Notes: generated from the sequence alone by a model not told the origin. 64,000 nucleotides of DNA from Cyanobacterium stanieri PCC 7202 (GCA_000317655.1 CP003940.1:1736001-1800000), one strand, 5' to 3'. Shown: positions 44,535-53,987, numbered from the stretch's first letter. Made by a program: numbers and translations.

Positions 44535-45968
44535 ATGCGAGTTGCCATCGTCGGTGCTGGATTAGCAGGGTTAGCCACAGCCATTGATTTAGTTGATGCT
44601 GGTTGTGAGGTTGAAATTTTTGAATCTCGTCCTTTTGTGGGGGGGAAGGTTGGTAGTTGGGTTGATAAGGATGGTAATCACATTGAGATGGGGTTACACG
44701 TCTTTTTTGGCTGTTATTACAATCTTTTTGCTCTGATGGAAAAGGTAGGGGCGATCGACAATTTACGGTTAAAACAACACACTCACACCTTTATCAATGA
44801 GGGGGGCAGAGTGGGAGAGCTTGATTTTCGTTTCATCACAGGCGCTCCTTTTAATGGTTTGAAAGCCTTTTTTACTACTTCTCAGCTTTCGGCGGTGGAT
44901 AAAGTTGCCAATTCTTTAGCCCTTGGCACTAGCCCCATTGTAAGGGGATTGGTGGATTTTGAAGGTGCTATGCGAGATATTCGCAAGTTAGATAAGGTTA
45001 GTTTTGCGGATTGGTTTAGAAGCCATGGGGGTAACCAAGGTAGTTTGGATAAGATGTGGAATCCCATCGCCTATGCTTTGGGTTTTATTGATACGGAAAA
45101 TATTTCGGCTCGTTGTATGTTGACCATTTTCCAATTTTTTGCAGCAAAAACTGAGGCTTCTGTACTCAGGATGTTGGAAGGTTCTCCCCATGAGTATTTA
45201 CACAAGCCCATCGTCAATTATTTAGAAGAAAGAGGGGTAAAAATTCATACTCGCCGACGGGTGAGGGAAATTCAGTACGAGGAAAATGGCAAGGCTAACG
45301 TAACGGGGTTATTGATTGCTGACGGTGAAACGGAGGAGTTGGTAACAGCGGATAAATATGTATGTGCTTGTGATGTGCCGGGTATTCAGCGATTGTTACC
45401 TGAAGGGTGGCGTAAGTGGTCTGAGTTTGACAATATCTATAAGTTGGATGCGGTGCCTGTGGCTACGGTGCAGTTACGTTTTGATGGTTGGGTAACGGAG
45501 TTAAATGATCCTCAAAAACGTAGTCAGTTGGAGAAGGCGGAGGGCATTGATAATTTGCTTTATACGGCGGATGCTGATTTCTCTTGTTTTTCTGATTTGG
45601 CTTTGTCTAGTCCTGGGGATTATTATCGTGAGGGTGAGGGTTCTTTGTTACAGTTGGTGTTAACCCCGGGAGATCCTTTTATTAAGGAAAGTAATGAAAA
45701 GATTGCCCACCATGTTTTGGATCAGGTACATAAGTTGTTTCCTTCTTCTCGGGAGCTTAATATGACTTGGTTTAGTGTGGTGAAGTTGGCTCAATCTTTG
45801 TATCGTGAGGCTCCGGGGATGGATGTTTATCGTCCTGCTCAAAAGACTCCTATTGATAATTTTTTCTTGGCTGGTAGTTATACTCAGCAGGATTATATTG
45901 ATAGTATGGAGGGAGCTACTATTTCGGGAAGACAGGCGGCCGCTGAGGTTTTGGCTTCTAAGGGATAA
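44535..45968 (+). CDS. crtQ: Zeta-carotene desaturase (CrtQ/ZDS)
   Basis: A 477-residue CrtP/CrtQ-type FAD enzyme that desaturates zeta-carotene towards lycopene in carotenoid synthesis. The dinucleotide motif [17 protein letters not shown] is at residues 3-19, with the second Rossmann-like segment [20 protein letters not shown] (about 30-49), [17 protein letters not shown] (about 50-66) and the C-terminal FAD motif [39 protein letters not shown] favours CrtQ over the phytoene desaturase CrtP. The start has GTCGTTGC-like coding right after ATG, with no alternative upstream. Confidence 0.93.
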   Translation: MRVAIVGAGLAGLATAIDLVDAGCEVEIFESRPFVGGKVGSWVDKDGNHIEMGLHVFFGCYYNLFALMEKVGAIDNLRLKQHTHTFINEGGRVGELDFRFITGAPFNGLKAFFTTSQLSAVDKVANSLALGTSPIVRGLVDFEGAMRDIRKLDKVSFADWFRSHGGNQGSLDKMWNPIAYALGFIDTENISARCMLTIFQFFAAKTEASVLRMLEGSPHEYLHKPIVNYLEERGVKIHTRRRVREIQYEENGKANVTGLLIADGETEELVTADKYVCACDVPGIQRLLPEGWRKWSEFDNIYKLDAVPVATVQLRFDGWVTELNDPQKRSQLEKAEGIDNLLYTADADFSCFSDLALSSPGDYYREGEGSLLQLVLTPGDPFIKESNEKIAHHVLDQVHKLFPSSRELNMTWFSVVKLAQSLYREAPGMDVYRPAQKTPIDNFFLAGSYTQQDYIDSMEGATISGRQAAAEVLASKG

Positions 45969-46075
45969 TTTTAACTTATGAGCTAAGGGCGATCGCCCCT
46001 TACCAAATAACTTAGTTTCGCCCCCCAATACATCCCCCTATTGTGGGGGACTATCCCACATTTTGGCAATAAATT

Positions 46076-46243
46076 ATGATGAAGGAAAGAGATAAATATG
46101 CGGTATTTTTGGGTCTTTTTATTGTCTTAGGGGCGATCGCCCAGAGATACTCGTTGATGTTGCCTCAGTTTTGGGATGTGACTATTACTGTGCTGACTAG
46201 CTTCTATTTAGGCTATTTAATCAAAAAGACCATGGCGAAATGA
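46076..46243 (+). CDS. Small membrane protein (55 aa)
   Basis: A short frame from ATG at 46076 (a second ATG follows at once) to TGA at 46241-46243. The product MMKERDKYAVFLGLFIVLGA begins with charged residues, has a hydrophobic segment (about 9-23), then QRYSLMLPQFWDVTI and a second hydrophobic stretch (about 35-48), and ends IKKTMAK. This topology is typical of real small membrane proteins. It lies 107 bases after crtQ on the same strand. I do not recognise the family. A family B repeat starts right after its stop. Confidence 0.6.
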   Translation: MMKERDKYAVFLGLFIVLGAIAQRYSLMLPQFWDVTITVLTSFYLGYLIKKTMAK

Positions 46244-46380
46244 CCTAGGTTAGGGCAAGTGGCAAAAGGCAAGGGGTAAGAAATGATAGTTATTTATTAT
46301 CCATTGTTTTACCTCTGTTCCCCGTTCCCTATTCCCTGTTCCCCGCCGACCCCTGAAAATTTTATCCCGAATTGAGGTTA
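46244..46380 (+). repeat. Dispersed repeat, family B copy 3 (degenerate left end)
   Basis: The right end TTTATCCCGAATTGAGGTTA (46361-46380) matches copies 2 and 4. The interior has GGCAAAAGGCAAGG and CCCTATTCCCTGTTCCCCG units. It fills the gap between the convergent 55-residue gene (ending 46243) and the GerMN gene (stop at 46383-46385). Confidence 0.6.
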
Positions 46381-46382
46381 CT

Positions 46383-46994
46383 TTAAAATTGATACTGCTC
46401 TTGATATAGTTCTCTGGTCATGGGTTGTTCTACTTCCAAACCTTCGCCTCCCAAAAGCTCTAAAGGTTCACCGTCAACACTTAACCATACAGGGGTATCA
46501 GGTTCAAGGCTACTGGCGGTATATATCACCTGACCCAAACGTCCTACCATAGAAGCACTACCGCCCCCTGTGGTAAATTCAAAGGATAAATCAACATGAA
46601 CTCCATCCTCCCTTACATCCAAATCTAACAGTTGGGTATTTTCAGGAATGGCACTAAAATCATCGGTATCCGAACCCTGTAGAAGCATATTAAAGGCATT
46701 GGTTAATACTTCTTCTTGGGTGGTTGCCCTTGGTAAGTCGGTAGTACGGGGGATAATTTCTAAATTTTCGTTGAGCCAATAGAGATTTACCCTTTGTCCT
46801 TCGGGTTGGGTGGGTTGTTCTGGATCAGTTGGTTGGGTGGGTTCTACGATGGTAGGATCAGGAACCTGGGTGGTTTCTCTGTTGAGGGAAGTATAAGCCA
46901 GTAGGGCGGCGGCAGTACCTAGTACGAGAACGACACCGCCGACAACGATGGTATTTTTCAAAGAGGAAAAGGGGTTAGTATTTTTATCTGCCAT
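46383..46994 (-). CDS. GerMN-domain envelope protein
   Basis: A 203-residue protein with one N-terminal membrane anchor (about residues 14-32, VVGGVVLVLGTAAALLAYTS), a Pro/Thr/Gln-rich linker (about 38-66), and a GerMN domain: VNLYWLNENLEIIPRTTDLP (about 69-88), EEVLTNAFNMLLQGSD (about 94-109), VHVDLSFEF and GRLGQVIYTASSLEPDTPVW. In spore formers GerM acts in the envelope; in cyanobacteria the role is unknown. Probably periplasmic and anchored. It is 41 bases downstream of the DUF2993 gene on the same strand, a likely operon. Confidence 0.88.
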   Translation of the reverse strand: MADKNTNPFSSLKNTIVVGGVVLVLGTAAALLAYTSLNRETTQVPDPTIVEPTQPTDPEQPTQPEGQRVNLYWLNENLEIIPRTTDLPRATTQEEVLTNAFNMLLQGSDTDDFSAIPENTQLLDLDVREDGVHVDLSFEFTTGGGSASMVGRLGQVIYTASSLEPDTPVWLSVDGEPLELLGGEGLEVEQPMTRELYQEQYQF

Positions 46995-47035
46995 GGTAAA
47001 AAATAGATATTTAAATATTTATAGTTGAACTAATT

Positions 47036-47809
47036 TTAACGATTAGGAACATGAATTAATGCAGTCATTCCTATATTGTCATCTTCTATATTGAATTCTG
47101 ATAGTCTGGCGATGACACCAAATCTTTGTAAACCATTTAAGTCTAACCGAGCATTAAGATTTTGGGTGAAACCTTGTAATAGTTGATCTGATATGGCACG
47201 ACCGTTTAATGTTCCCCTTGGTTCAACAATTCTTAACCTTTGTCCTGCTACTAATTCTATGCCAAATTCTAGGTTAAAATCTACTCTTACCCCCGGCATC
47301 TGGGATCTAGCAACGGTACTTAGTCTTAATCTTTGATCTGGTCTTAGGTTTATACTAACTTCTTCTAATTCAAAGCCTTCTGGTACGGAGGGGGGAATGG
47401 ATGAGGATATAATTTCAAAGGCTCGGGGCGATCGCACCATAGCATTAAGATCATCTTCCGTCAAAACCGTACGAATACCCACATTAATATCACTCTGGAC
47501 AATTTCTCGCCAAGTTTCGGCATTAATCTCTCGAATACGACCAAAATCAAATTGAAGGGGATCTGTTTCTAACTCAAAGACATCTAAGCGGAAATTTTCT
47601 CGCAATTCCCAACCCCGCACAGCCAACCTCACTCGATCAACTTTTCCCTTAACAATGTTGTGGGTAGGAACATTCTCCACCCTTACCTCTATTTCTTCCA
47701 CGGATTCGGAATTTTGTTTGATGGCATTGGTAAAGGCACTATCAATAATAAATCCCCCCGAAGACATTAAAGTCGTAAAAATTGTAAAGGTGCTAATAAA
47801 AAATTCCAT
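47036..47809 (-). CDS. DUF2993 (LmeA-like) lipid-binding domain protein
   Basis: A 257-residue protein with the DUF2993 pattern of alternating strands: VEEIEVRVENVPTHNIVKGK (about 36-55), VDRVRLAVRGWELRENFRL, then FELETDPLQFDFGRI and repeated amphipathic strands to the end. The N-terminus (MEFFISTFTIFTTLMSSGGF) is hydrophobic and may be an uncleaved signal. DUF2993 proteins such as mycobacterial LmeA bind phospholipids or act on lipomannan in the envelope. The cyanobacterial role is unknown. It forms a probable two-gene unit with the GerMN gene. Confidence 0.85.
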   Translation of the reverse strand: MEFFISTFTIFTTLMSSGGFIIDSAFTNAIKQNSESVEEIEVRVENVPTHNIVKGKVDRVRLAVRGWELRENFRLDVFELETDPLQFDFGRIREINAETWREIVQSDINVGIRTVLTEDDLNAMVRSPRAFEIISSSIPPSVPEGFELEEVSINLRPDQRLRLSTVARSQMPGVRVDFNLEFGIELVAGQRLRIVEPRGTLNGRAISDQLLQGFTQNLNARLDLNGLQRFGVIARLSEFNIEDDNIGMTALIHVPNR

Positions 47810-47958
47810 TATTTTAATAAATACTTAGAATGTGATAAACAAGTGAAATAGTGAGGCTGAAGAATAAGGAACGGTGTTAGCAATTAATAGTAATTATCCT
47901 CAACAAATATGATCGTACAACTTTTATCTTGGAACCTAAACCCTAACACCTCCTTTGG

Positions 47959-48870
47959 CTAAAGATCGATAACCGTAATCCAATCTTGATAATTAGGATC
48001 TCTATTTTCCGTAATAGCAGTCAAAGTCTCTTTAATTTTAGTGGTAATAGGTCTTTCGGGAGACAGGTGATAATTTTCTACCCTCTTCACAGGAGTTACC
48101 TTCGCCGCCGTACCACATAAAAATAACTCATCGGCAATGAACAATTCTGTTTTATCAATTTCCCTTTGTTCTACTTCTAAGCCCAAATTTTTGGCAATGG
48201 TAATGACACTATCTCTGGTAATACCTTCAAGAATATCTTGATCAAAACTAGGAGTAATTAGTTTATCATTTCTGACCATAAAAATATTCATCCCCGTGGC
48301 TTCGCATACCTTACCTTGGGAGTTCATCAAAATAGCTTCATCAAAACCAGCATCCACCGCCTCAGTCTTGGCTAACGCAGAGGTAATATACGCACCACTG
48401 ATTTTACCTCTAAGGGGTAAACTACGGTCTTCTTGGCGATACCAAGAGCTAATCCTGCAACTAATACCATCGGGGGATAAATAATCACCCATTTCTAAAC
48501 CGTAAACAAAAAAGTTTTTTTCAATATTATGTAAACGGGGGGCAACCCCTAAGTCGGAGGTATAAACGAAAGGACGAATATAAAAAGGATTTGTGGGAGC
48601 ATTTTTACTGACAAAATCCTTAATGACATCATAAATTTTTGTGGCGGGTAAGTCGTAGTGAAGATATTTGGCACTATTACTTAATCTCTTGCAGTGACGA
48701 TCTAAACGAAATAATAACACCTGTTTAGGATTTTGAGGGTTGATAGTACCTCTCAAGCCACCAAAGGCACCTGTGCCATAGTGTAGGGCGTGGGTAGCAA
48801 TAGAAATATTAGCATCTTTAAAGGGAACGAAGTTACCTTCAAAATAGGCGATGGGTAAAAAATCAGGCAT
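47959..48870 (-). CDS. ilvE: Branched-chain amino acid aminotransferase
   Basis: A fold-type IV PLP enzyme catalysing the last step of valine, leucine and isoleucine synthesis. I take the ATG at 48868-48870 (MPDFLPIAYFEGNFVPFKDA); a TTG four codons earlier is less likely. Length 303 residues. Motifs are HALHYGTGAFGGLRGT (about 27-42), the PLP lysine in SALAKTEAVDAGFDEAILMN (about 164-183), NSQGKVCEATGMNIFMV (about 183-199) and FLCGTAAKVTPV (about 252-263). Similar fold-type IV enzymes (D-amino acid transaminase, ADC lyase) are shorter and lack these combined motifs. Confidence 0.94.
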   Translation of the reverse strand: MPDFLPIAYFEGNFVPFKDANISIATHALHYGTGAFGGLRGTINPQNPKQVLLFRLDRHCKRLSNSAKYLHYDLPATKIYDVIKDFVSKNAPTNPFYIRPFVYTSDLGVAPRLHNIEKNFFVYGLEMGDYLSPDGISCRISSWYRQEDRSLPLRGKISGAYITSALAKTEAVDAGFDEAILMNSQGKVCEATGMNIFMVRNDKLITPSFDQDILEGITRDSVITIAKNLGLEVEQREIDKTELFIADELFLCGTAAKVTPVKRVENYHLSPERPITTKIKETLTAITENRDPNYQDWITVIDL

Positions 48871-48968
48871 AATTTGGATCAATAAATTCTAGTCAGTCTT
48901 ATAATTATATAGGTGTTTTTATCCTATCATTAAAACACTCAACATTATTTATTGTTAGGGTTTAGGGG

Positions 48969-49274
48969 ATGGTTATTGAGTGGATAAAGTTTGAGGTCTG
49001 TTCTTCCTACCATGGCTTTTTTTTGGCACAAGATCAATTAATTTGGACTAATGCCTTACAAAGATATGAGGGGTTTATGGATAAGCAAGTTTGGCTCAAT
49101 CCTAACCACAAAGATGAAATTATTTTTGTCATTTCTTGGGCTTCTCGGGAGTTGTGGAAAGGTATTCCTCCTGAAGATTTAGCATTAATTGATCAGGAGT
49201 TTCAAAGGGCGATGGGGGATATTTCTTTTCGGATGGTTGAATCAAGGGAGTTTAATCTTCATCAATTCCCTTGA
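48969..49274 (+). CDS. TIGR03792-family protein
   Basis: A 101-residue soluble protein of the alpha/beta ABM-like type. It starts MVIEWIKFEV, with LIWTNALQRYEGFMDKQVWL (about residues 24-43), a strand EIIFVISWASRELWKGIPPE (about 50-69) and an end DISFRMVESREFNLHQ. This is the small cyanobacterial family TIGR03792 of unknown function; the ferredoxin-like fold suggests a monooxygenase-type barrel, which is inference. It is divergent from ilvE. A short GGGAACAGG repeat follows. Confidence 0.82.
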   Translation: MVIEWIKFEVCSSYHGFFLAQDQLIWTNALQRYEGFMDKQVWLNPNHKDEIIFVISWASRELWKGIPPEDLALIDQEFQRAMGDISFRMVESREFNLHQFP

Positions 49275-49320
49275 CAGTTTTTTGGGTGTTGCTGATTTTA
49301 GATATGATTTATCATTGAGG

Positions 49321-49352
49321 CAGGGAACAGGGAACGGGGAACAGGGGACAGT
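49321..49352 (+). repeat. Short GGGAACAGGG tandem repeat
   Basis: CAGGGAACAGGGAACGGGGAACAGGGGACAG-type units (about 31 bases) match those in the repeats at 6350-6370 and 46320-46350. There is no associated gene. Confidence 0.6.
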
Positions 49353-49443
49353 TATAATATTTTGAAGTCTCAATTTTTAGTGTCATTCAATTATATTTCA
49401 TACCATGATTAAGCAATGCCGTCTTTTGAACAGTCATATCGCC

Positions 49444-49644
49444 TTAATTCACTCTTGTTAAGGGTTTGAGACGCACAGAAGCTATTAATCCAAAAGTACC
49501 TGCGATCGCCCCTATCAATAACCAAAGAGCAAAGGAATAACCCTTAGTATCAGCGACAATTCCAGCTGATAGACCGATAAAACAATGTAATAAAGCTAAT
49601 AAAAAAATTACATTTGGACTAGGATTTGTTATTAAATCTAACAT
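49444..49644 (-). CDS. Small two-segment membrane protein (66 aa)
   Basis: A 66-residue protein with two hydrophobic segments (about 12-31, VIFLLALLHCFIGLSAGIVA, and 38-58, FALWLLIGAIAGTFGLIASV) and a basic end RLKPLTRVN. The topology is what is expected of a genuine small membrane protein. It lies 44 bases downstream of era on the same strand. I do not recognise the family. Confidence 0.6.
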   Translation of the reverse strand: MLDLITNPSPNVIFLLALLHCFIGLSAGIVADTKGYSFALWLLIGAIAGTFGLIASVRLKPLTRVN

Positions 49645-49688
49645 AATAAATAACTATAAATTTTAACTATATTAAAACGATAAATATA

Positions 49689-50630
49689 TTAATTTTTATC
49701 GACTTGATAACCAAATTCAGCTAATCTTAACCGTGATTGTCTCCATTTTGGTTCAACCTTAACAAACAACTCTAAATATACCTTACCAGTTAATATTTTC
49801 TGCATTTGTTGACGGGAAGCAGAACCAATTTCCTTCAACATACTACCTTTATCGCCAATTATAATCCCTTTTTGGGATTTTCTTTCCACACTAATGGCGG
49901 CATAAATTTTAGTTAGCTTAGGAGTTTCCACCATCTTTTCAATGGTGACAGCCACAGAATGGGGTATTTCTTCTCTGGTTAATAATAAAATTTGTTCCCT
50001 AATCAATTCTCCCATAATAAACCTTTCGGGTTGATCTGTTACTAAATCAGGAGGATAATAATAGGGACCAAAATCAAGATTTGTGATTAATTTTTGTTGT
50101 AATTCTTCTAACCCAAAACCATTAACCGCAGAAAACTTTACCTGTTGCCAATTATCCCGACAAATTTCCCTATAACTAGCATCGATTTCCTCTCCATTAC
50201 CCTTTTGTAAATCCGCTTTATTTAAACCCAGAATTACAGGGGTATTACTATTTTGCAATAAATCGGCTATGTAGCGATCGCCCCCACCAGCCTTTTGCGC
50301 ACAATCAACTACAAACAAAACCACATCCACATTATTAATTGCTGACACCGCATTTTGTACCAAAACCCTTCCTAATTCATGGTGGGGCTTATGAATACCG
50401 GGAGTATCCACAAAAATAATTTGAGCCTCATCGGTGGTTAAAATCCCCTGTAAACGGTTACGAGTAGTTTGTGCCACTGGGGAAGTAATCGCCACCTTTT
50501 GCCCAATTAATTGATTCATCAAAGTAGACTTACCCACATTGGGGCGCCCGATAATAGCAATAAAACCAGATTTGAAATTTTCTGGGGCAATGGGGATAAT
50601 ACTAGAAACTAAATCATTAACATTCGACAT
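49689..50630 (-). CDS. era: GTPase Era
   Basis: A 313-residue Era GTPase needed for 16S rRNA 3'-end maturation and 30S assembly. G1 GRPNVGKST is at about residues 28-36, G3 DTPGIHKPHHELG at about 75-87, G4 NKAD at about 137-140, and the KH domain from about 215 includes the GxxG-type loop IIIGDKGSMLKEIGSASRQQ. Complete. It is divergent from the pentapeptide gene. Confidence 0.96.
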   Translation of the reverse strand: MSNVNDLVSSIIPIAPENFKSGFIAIIGRPNVGKSTLMNQLIGQKVAITSPVAQTTRNRLQGILTTDEAQIIFVDTPGIHKPHHELGRVLVQNAVSAINNVDVVLFVVDCAQKAGGGDRYIADLLQNSNTPVILGLNKADLQKGNGEEIDASYREICRDNWQQVKFSAVNGFGLEELQQKLITNLDFGPYYYPPDLVTDQPERFIMGELIREQILLLTREEIPHSVAVTIEKMVETPKLTKIYAAISVERKSQKGIIIGDKGSMLKEIGSASRQQMQKILTGKVYLELFVKVEPKWRQSRLRLAEFGYQVDKN

Positions 50631-50752
50631 AGAATATTTTATATAACTATTTAACTATACAATGCAATTATAAGAAATTAAGATTTCACCCATCTCAAAA
50701 GTATCCACAATAATTGGCATCCTTCACATTTTACTCTAATCACCACCAGCAA

Positions 50753-51478
50753 ATGAATTTAACCACAGAACAAATCTTAACCAAATATCACAACGGAGAA
50801 AAAGACTTTAGCCATAGTAAGCTATTAGAAGCAGAAATAATCAAGGCTAACCTATCTGGTACTAACTTTGCCCATAGTGATTTACGACAATCAAGATTAG
50901 GGCAAACTGATTTTAGTGATAGTAATTTTAGTCATGCTGATTTGAGTGAAGCTATTTTGTGGGGAACAAATTTTAATCAGGCAAACTTAAAACAGGCAAG
51001 TTTTCGAGATGCAGATTTAAGCAATGCTCATCTGATAGACAGTAATTTGCAAGGTGCCAATTTGATTCAAGCTATTTTGTGTGGCGTTAACTTTAAAGGT
51101 GCAAATTTAACCAATGTTATGGCTATCTATGCCGACTTTCGTATTTCTTCTGATTATCGTACCAACTTAAGTGAAGTAAATCTGAGTAATGCCGATTTAA
51201 GCTATAGTTTTTTATCCCAAGCCCTTTTATATCGAGCTAATTTGAATGGTGCAAAGCTATGTCGAGCGCACCTAGGCAAAAGAAAATACAATCAAAGTAA
51301 CCTTGTTACTGACTTAACCGAAGCTAGTTTACAAAATGCCGATTTGAGCTATGCAGACTTATCAGGAGTTATTCTGGTGGGTGCAAATCTTCGGGGTGCA
51401 GATTTAACAGGCACAATTTTGGATGGGGCAATTTTGACTAATGCTATCATGCCCGATGGTCAAGTTATAGTCTTGTAA
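50753..51478 (+). CDS. Pentapeptide-repeat protein (second in window)
   Basis: The ATG at 50753 gives MNLTTEQILTKYHNGEKDFS, an N-terminal cap like that of the protein at 40045 ([17 protein letters not shown]). A TTG start 13 codons upstream would add an unrelated sequence. The 241-residue product is a run of A(N/D)LxX repeats from about residue 25 to the end, interrupted at about 120-140 and 180-200 by short inserts (FRISSDYRTNL; LGKRKYNQSNL). Function unknown, probably cytoplasmic. The last codons and stop (VIVL then TAA) are written in sequence shared with a family B repeat. Confidence 0.9.
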   Translation: MNLTTEQILTKYHNGEKDFSHSKLLEAEIIKANLSGTNFAHSDLRQSRLGQTDFSDSNFSHADLSEAILWGTNFNQANLKQASFRDADLSNAHLIDSNLQGANLIQAILCGVNFKGANLTNVMAIYADFRISSDYRTNLSEVNLSNADLSYSFLSQALLYRANLNGAKLCRAHLGKRKYNQSNLVTDLTEASLQNADLSYADLSGVILVGANLRGADLTGTILDGAILTNAIMPDGQVIVL

Positions 51479-51585
51479 AGGTGTGAAGAATGGATAATTG
51501 ACAATTAACAATTAATAAACTGCACCCTGCAACTAGAAGCCTGAAACCTAACCATACTGACAGCTTTTATCCCCAACTGAGGTTA
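51465..51585 (+). repeat. Dispersed repeat, family B copy 4 (left end truncated)
   Basis: It starts TTATAGTCTTGTAAAGGTG (identical to part of copy 2) inside the end of the pentapeptide gene, and ends CTTTTATCCCCAACTGAGG then TTA, one base before the stop codon of the convergent protease gene (51587). The interior includes GGATAATTGACAATTAACAA. Confidence 0.7.
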
Positions 51586-51586
51586 T

Positions 51587-52693
51587 CTATCTTTGAGATT
51601 GTAGAAGTTGAGTAATTCCTTTTTTCTCCACTAATCCCAATAGGGTACCATCTTCTTTGATGACAGTTAACTCAGTTTCTTTTTGTTGTTCCAACATTTT
51701 AACTACTTCCAAAAGAGTTTCTGTATCACTGACAGTTTTAACATCGTCATGGGATTTCATTAATTCCTTGATAGTTGTTTCACCCCAAAGATGAGTAGAA
51801 ATATTTTTCAAGTCTTCTACTTCTAAAACCCCTACTAACATATTTTCTTCGTTGGTAACAAGAAATTTGCGCCAAGGCTGTTTACCAATGATGTAGTTAT
51901 TGGCAAATTCTCTGAGGGTTAAGTTTTCTTTGACAATGGGGCTTTCTTTGGTGATAGCGTCACTAGCTGTAAAGTGATTTAGCTTATCTTCTAATCTAGC
52001 AGACTGGGCAGCGGTACCTGCATTTTGAAGTAAAAACCAACCGATTAGGACTGTCCAAAAGTTACCAAAAGGAATTACTCCTAATGTACCTAATGCACCA
52101 ATGATAACGGCTGTCCAACCAAAAAACTGTCCAAAACGTCCTGCGAAGATAACACCTTTTTGAGGATTTCCTGTAATTTTCCAGACAATGGCTTTTAATA
52201 CGTTACCACCATCGAGGGGTAATCCCGGAATCATATTAAACAATGCCAAGATGAGGTTAATATAAGCCAATAGGGAGACAACAAGGGAAAGAGCCAATGG
52301 TAGGGGAGTAGTTACCTGAATGGCGGTAAAGATAGCAAATAGTATTATACTTACTAAAGGCCCGGCGATCGCAACGGCAAAGGCTTCTCCCGGAGATTTA
52401 GATTCTCTTTCTAAGGATGCTAAACCACCAAAGATAAAGAGGGTAATGGATTTTACCTCAATTCCTTGAGAAATCGCCACAAAACTATGCCCCAATTCGT
52501 GGGCTAACACTGAGGCAAAGAGTAGTAAAGAAGCAAATAAACCCACTAACCAAGGAAGTACCCCCGGAAGTTCGGTGGTAAATGCTAGTTGTCCACCATA
52601 GGTAAGAGTCATTAAACCCAATACTAAAAACCACGAGGGGTTGATATAAAAGGGAATCCCAAATAAATTCCCAACTCTGATATTACCATTCAT
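51587..52693 (-). CDS. Site-2 protease family (M50) zinc metalloprotease with CBS domains
   Basis: A 368-residue intramembrane protease. The zinc motif HELGH is at residues 65-69 and the third ligand in MIPGLPLDGGNVL (Asp161). Five or six membrane segments occupy about residues 15-220. Two CBS domains follow (about 245-300 and 310-368; FLVTNEENMLVGVLEVEDL; LTVIKEDGTLLGLVEKKG), a SpoIVFB-like plan of S2P enzymes that can sense adenylates. The natural substrate is unknown. The active site is complete. Confidence 0.93.
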   Translation of the reverse strand: MNGNIRVGNLFGIPFYINPSWFLVLGLMTLTYGGQLAFTTELPGVLPWLVGLFASLLLFASVLAHELGHSFVAISQGIEVKSITLFIFGGLASLERESKSPGEAFAVAIAGPLVSIILFAIFTAIQVTTPLPLALSLVVSLLAYINLILALFNMIPGLPLDGGNVLKAIVWKITGNPQKGVIFAGRFGQFFGWTAVIIGALGTLGVIPFGNFWTVLIGWFLLQNAGTAAQSARLEDKLNHFTASDAITKESPIVKENLTLREFANNYIIGKQPWRKFLVTNEENMLVGVLEVEDLKNISTHLWGETTIKELMKSHDDVKTVSDTETLLEVVKMLEQQKETELTVIKEDGTLLGLVEKKGITQLLQSQR

Positions 52694-53035
52694 ATATTGT
52701 TCGTCTCCTTATTTGACTTAGTATTTTAAATCGCTTTTGGAAATACGATTATCAAAAAATAATGTTTATTATTGCTAATACTATATTACGATATATTTTG
52801 AAATATAAAAAGCAAAAATAGAGCGGTAATCCGTCTATTTATTGTTCGGTTAAATGTTTCTATCATTTCCTGTTTACCAAAATATATATTTTAAAAAACT
52901 AATATTTTTGGGTAAATAAAATTACCATAAAAGACTTTATAACACCTAACAAAAAACCCTAAACTCTTGTGTAGTAAGAATTTAGGGAGCATTTAATTAA
53001 TTATTTAAGAGAAAATAAATTAATATAAATTTATT
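52694..53035. other. Intergenic region with terminator; otherwise nothing seen
   Basis: 342 AT-rich bases between two minus-strand genes. It holds the terminator of the Bax-inhibitor gene and presumably the promoter of the protease gene near 52700-52780. No small gene or repeat was seen. Confidence 0.5.
52951..52987 (-). terminator. Intrinsic terminator after the Bax-inhibitor-family gene
   Basis: Read on the minus strand: stem CCCTAAATTC / GAGTTTAGGG (10 pairs, one G-U) with an 11-base loop, followed by six T residues. It lies about 48 bases after the stop codon at 53036. Confidence 0.88.
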
Positions 53036-53764
53036 TTAGTCACGGCTATTAATGGCGATTAAAAGTCGAAGAATAAACACGAATAAATTGATGTAAGTTA
53101 GGTACATGGACAAAGCCGCACTCAGATATTGTTCATCTCTGTAGGTGCGAGGTAGGATATAAAAATCTACCACAGAAACTCCCGCAAAGAGAAAAACACC
53201 AAAACCAGAAATACCAACCTCTAACCAACTAGGAGTATATACCCCAAAAAGGCTAAAAATTAATTGTCCTACTAACACCACCAATAAACCAATCATCGCC
53301 ATAGAGACGGTTTTAGTCAGTGCCAAGCCATCTTCTTCTGATAGATTAGAGCCAATATTTCGGGCGGCAATGAACGTTACACCACAGCCCAAAGCTGCGA
53401 TCGCAACGCCATTAATACCTACCCCCTCAGTGCCTAACGCAACGTAAACCAAACCACTGAGAGTATAACCAGACAAAAGACTATAAACAGCCAAAAGAGG
53501 TAGAGCAGTAGAATTATTTGCCTTTTCTGCAATGCCTCTGACCACGAAAAATAGGATCAACTCAGCAACTAACGCCACGAAAAAAGTGGTCATAAAAATA
53601 CCGGGGTTAGAGCGAAGCACCCCCAAACCGCCATAGGTACCCACAGCAGTTAAAACTAAGCCACCGCCCAAAAATGGTAACGCATTGGGAATGACATTAG
53701 GACCTACTAATGCTTTATTTTGGGCATTTTGAATTGCCCCACGAAAATTACTACTTGTAGCCAT
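53036..53764 (-). CDS. Bax inhibitor-1 (YccA-type) family membrane protein
   Basis: A 242-residue protein with seven membrane segments from about residue 28 to 240. BI-1 features include the segment ending LLAVYSLLSGYTLSGLVYVA (about 87-106) and the C-terminal SAALSMYLTYINLFVFILRL (about 215-234), containing the conserved acidic pore-closing region DEQYLSAALS. In bacteria family members modulate FtsH protease or ion leak; here that is inference. Upstream (divergent) is ndhD. Confidence 0.9.
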   Translation of the reverse strand: MATSSNFRGAIQNAQNKALVGPNVIPNALPFLGGGLVLTAVGTYGGLGVLRSNPGIFMTTFFVALVAELILFFVVRGIAEKANNSTALPLLAVYSLLSGYTLSGLVYVALGTEGVGINGVAIAALGCGVTFIAARNIGSNLSEEDGLALTKTVSMAMIGLLVVLVGQLIFSLFGVYTPSWLEVGISGFGVFLFAGVSVVDFYILPRTYRDEQYLSAALSMYLTYINLFVFILRLLIAINSRD

Positions 53765-53987
53765 ATATTTTGTTCTTAAAACCTAAGATATTATTACTAT
53801 AGCTACTATTTTAAATCAGAAGATCTCTCTCCGACTTACGGAAAACCGATAACAAATATCGTTTGTGGGTGCAGAAATCAATAACTTCCAGAGGACAAGA
53901 AAAAACTTTTTACAAAATTTTACAAAACGTTACAAAACTATGATATAATTTTGCCACTCTAAATAAAACAATATAATAAAAGTGTAT

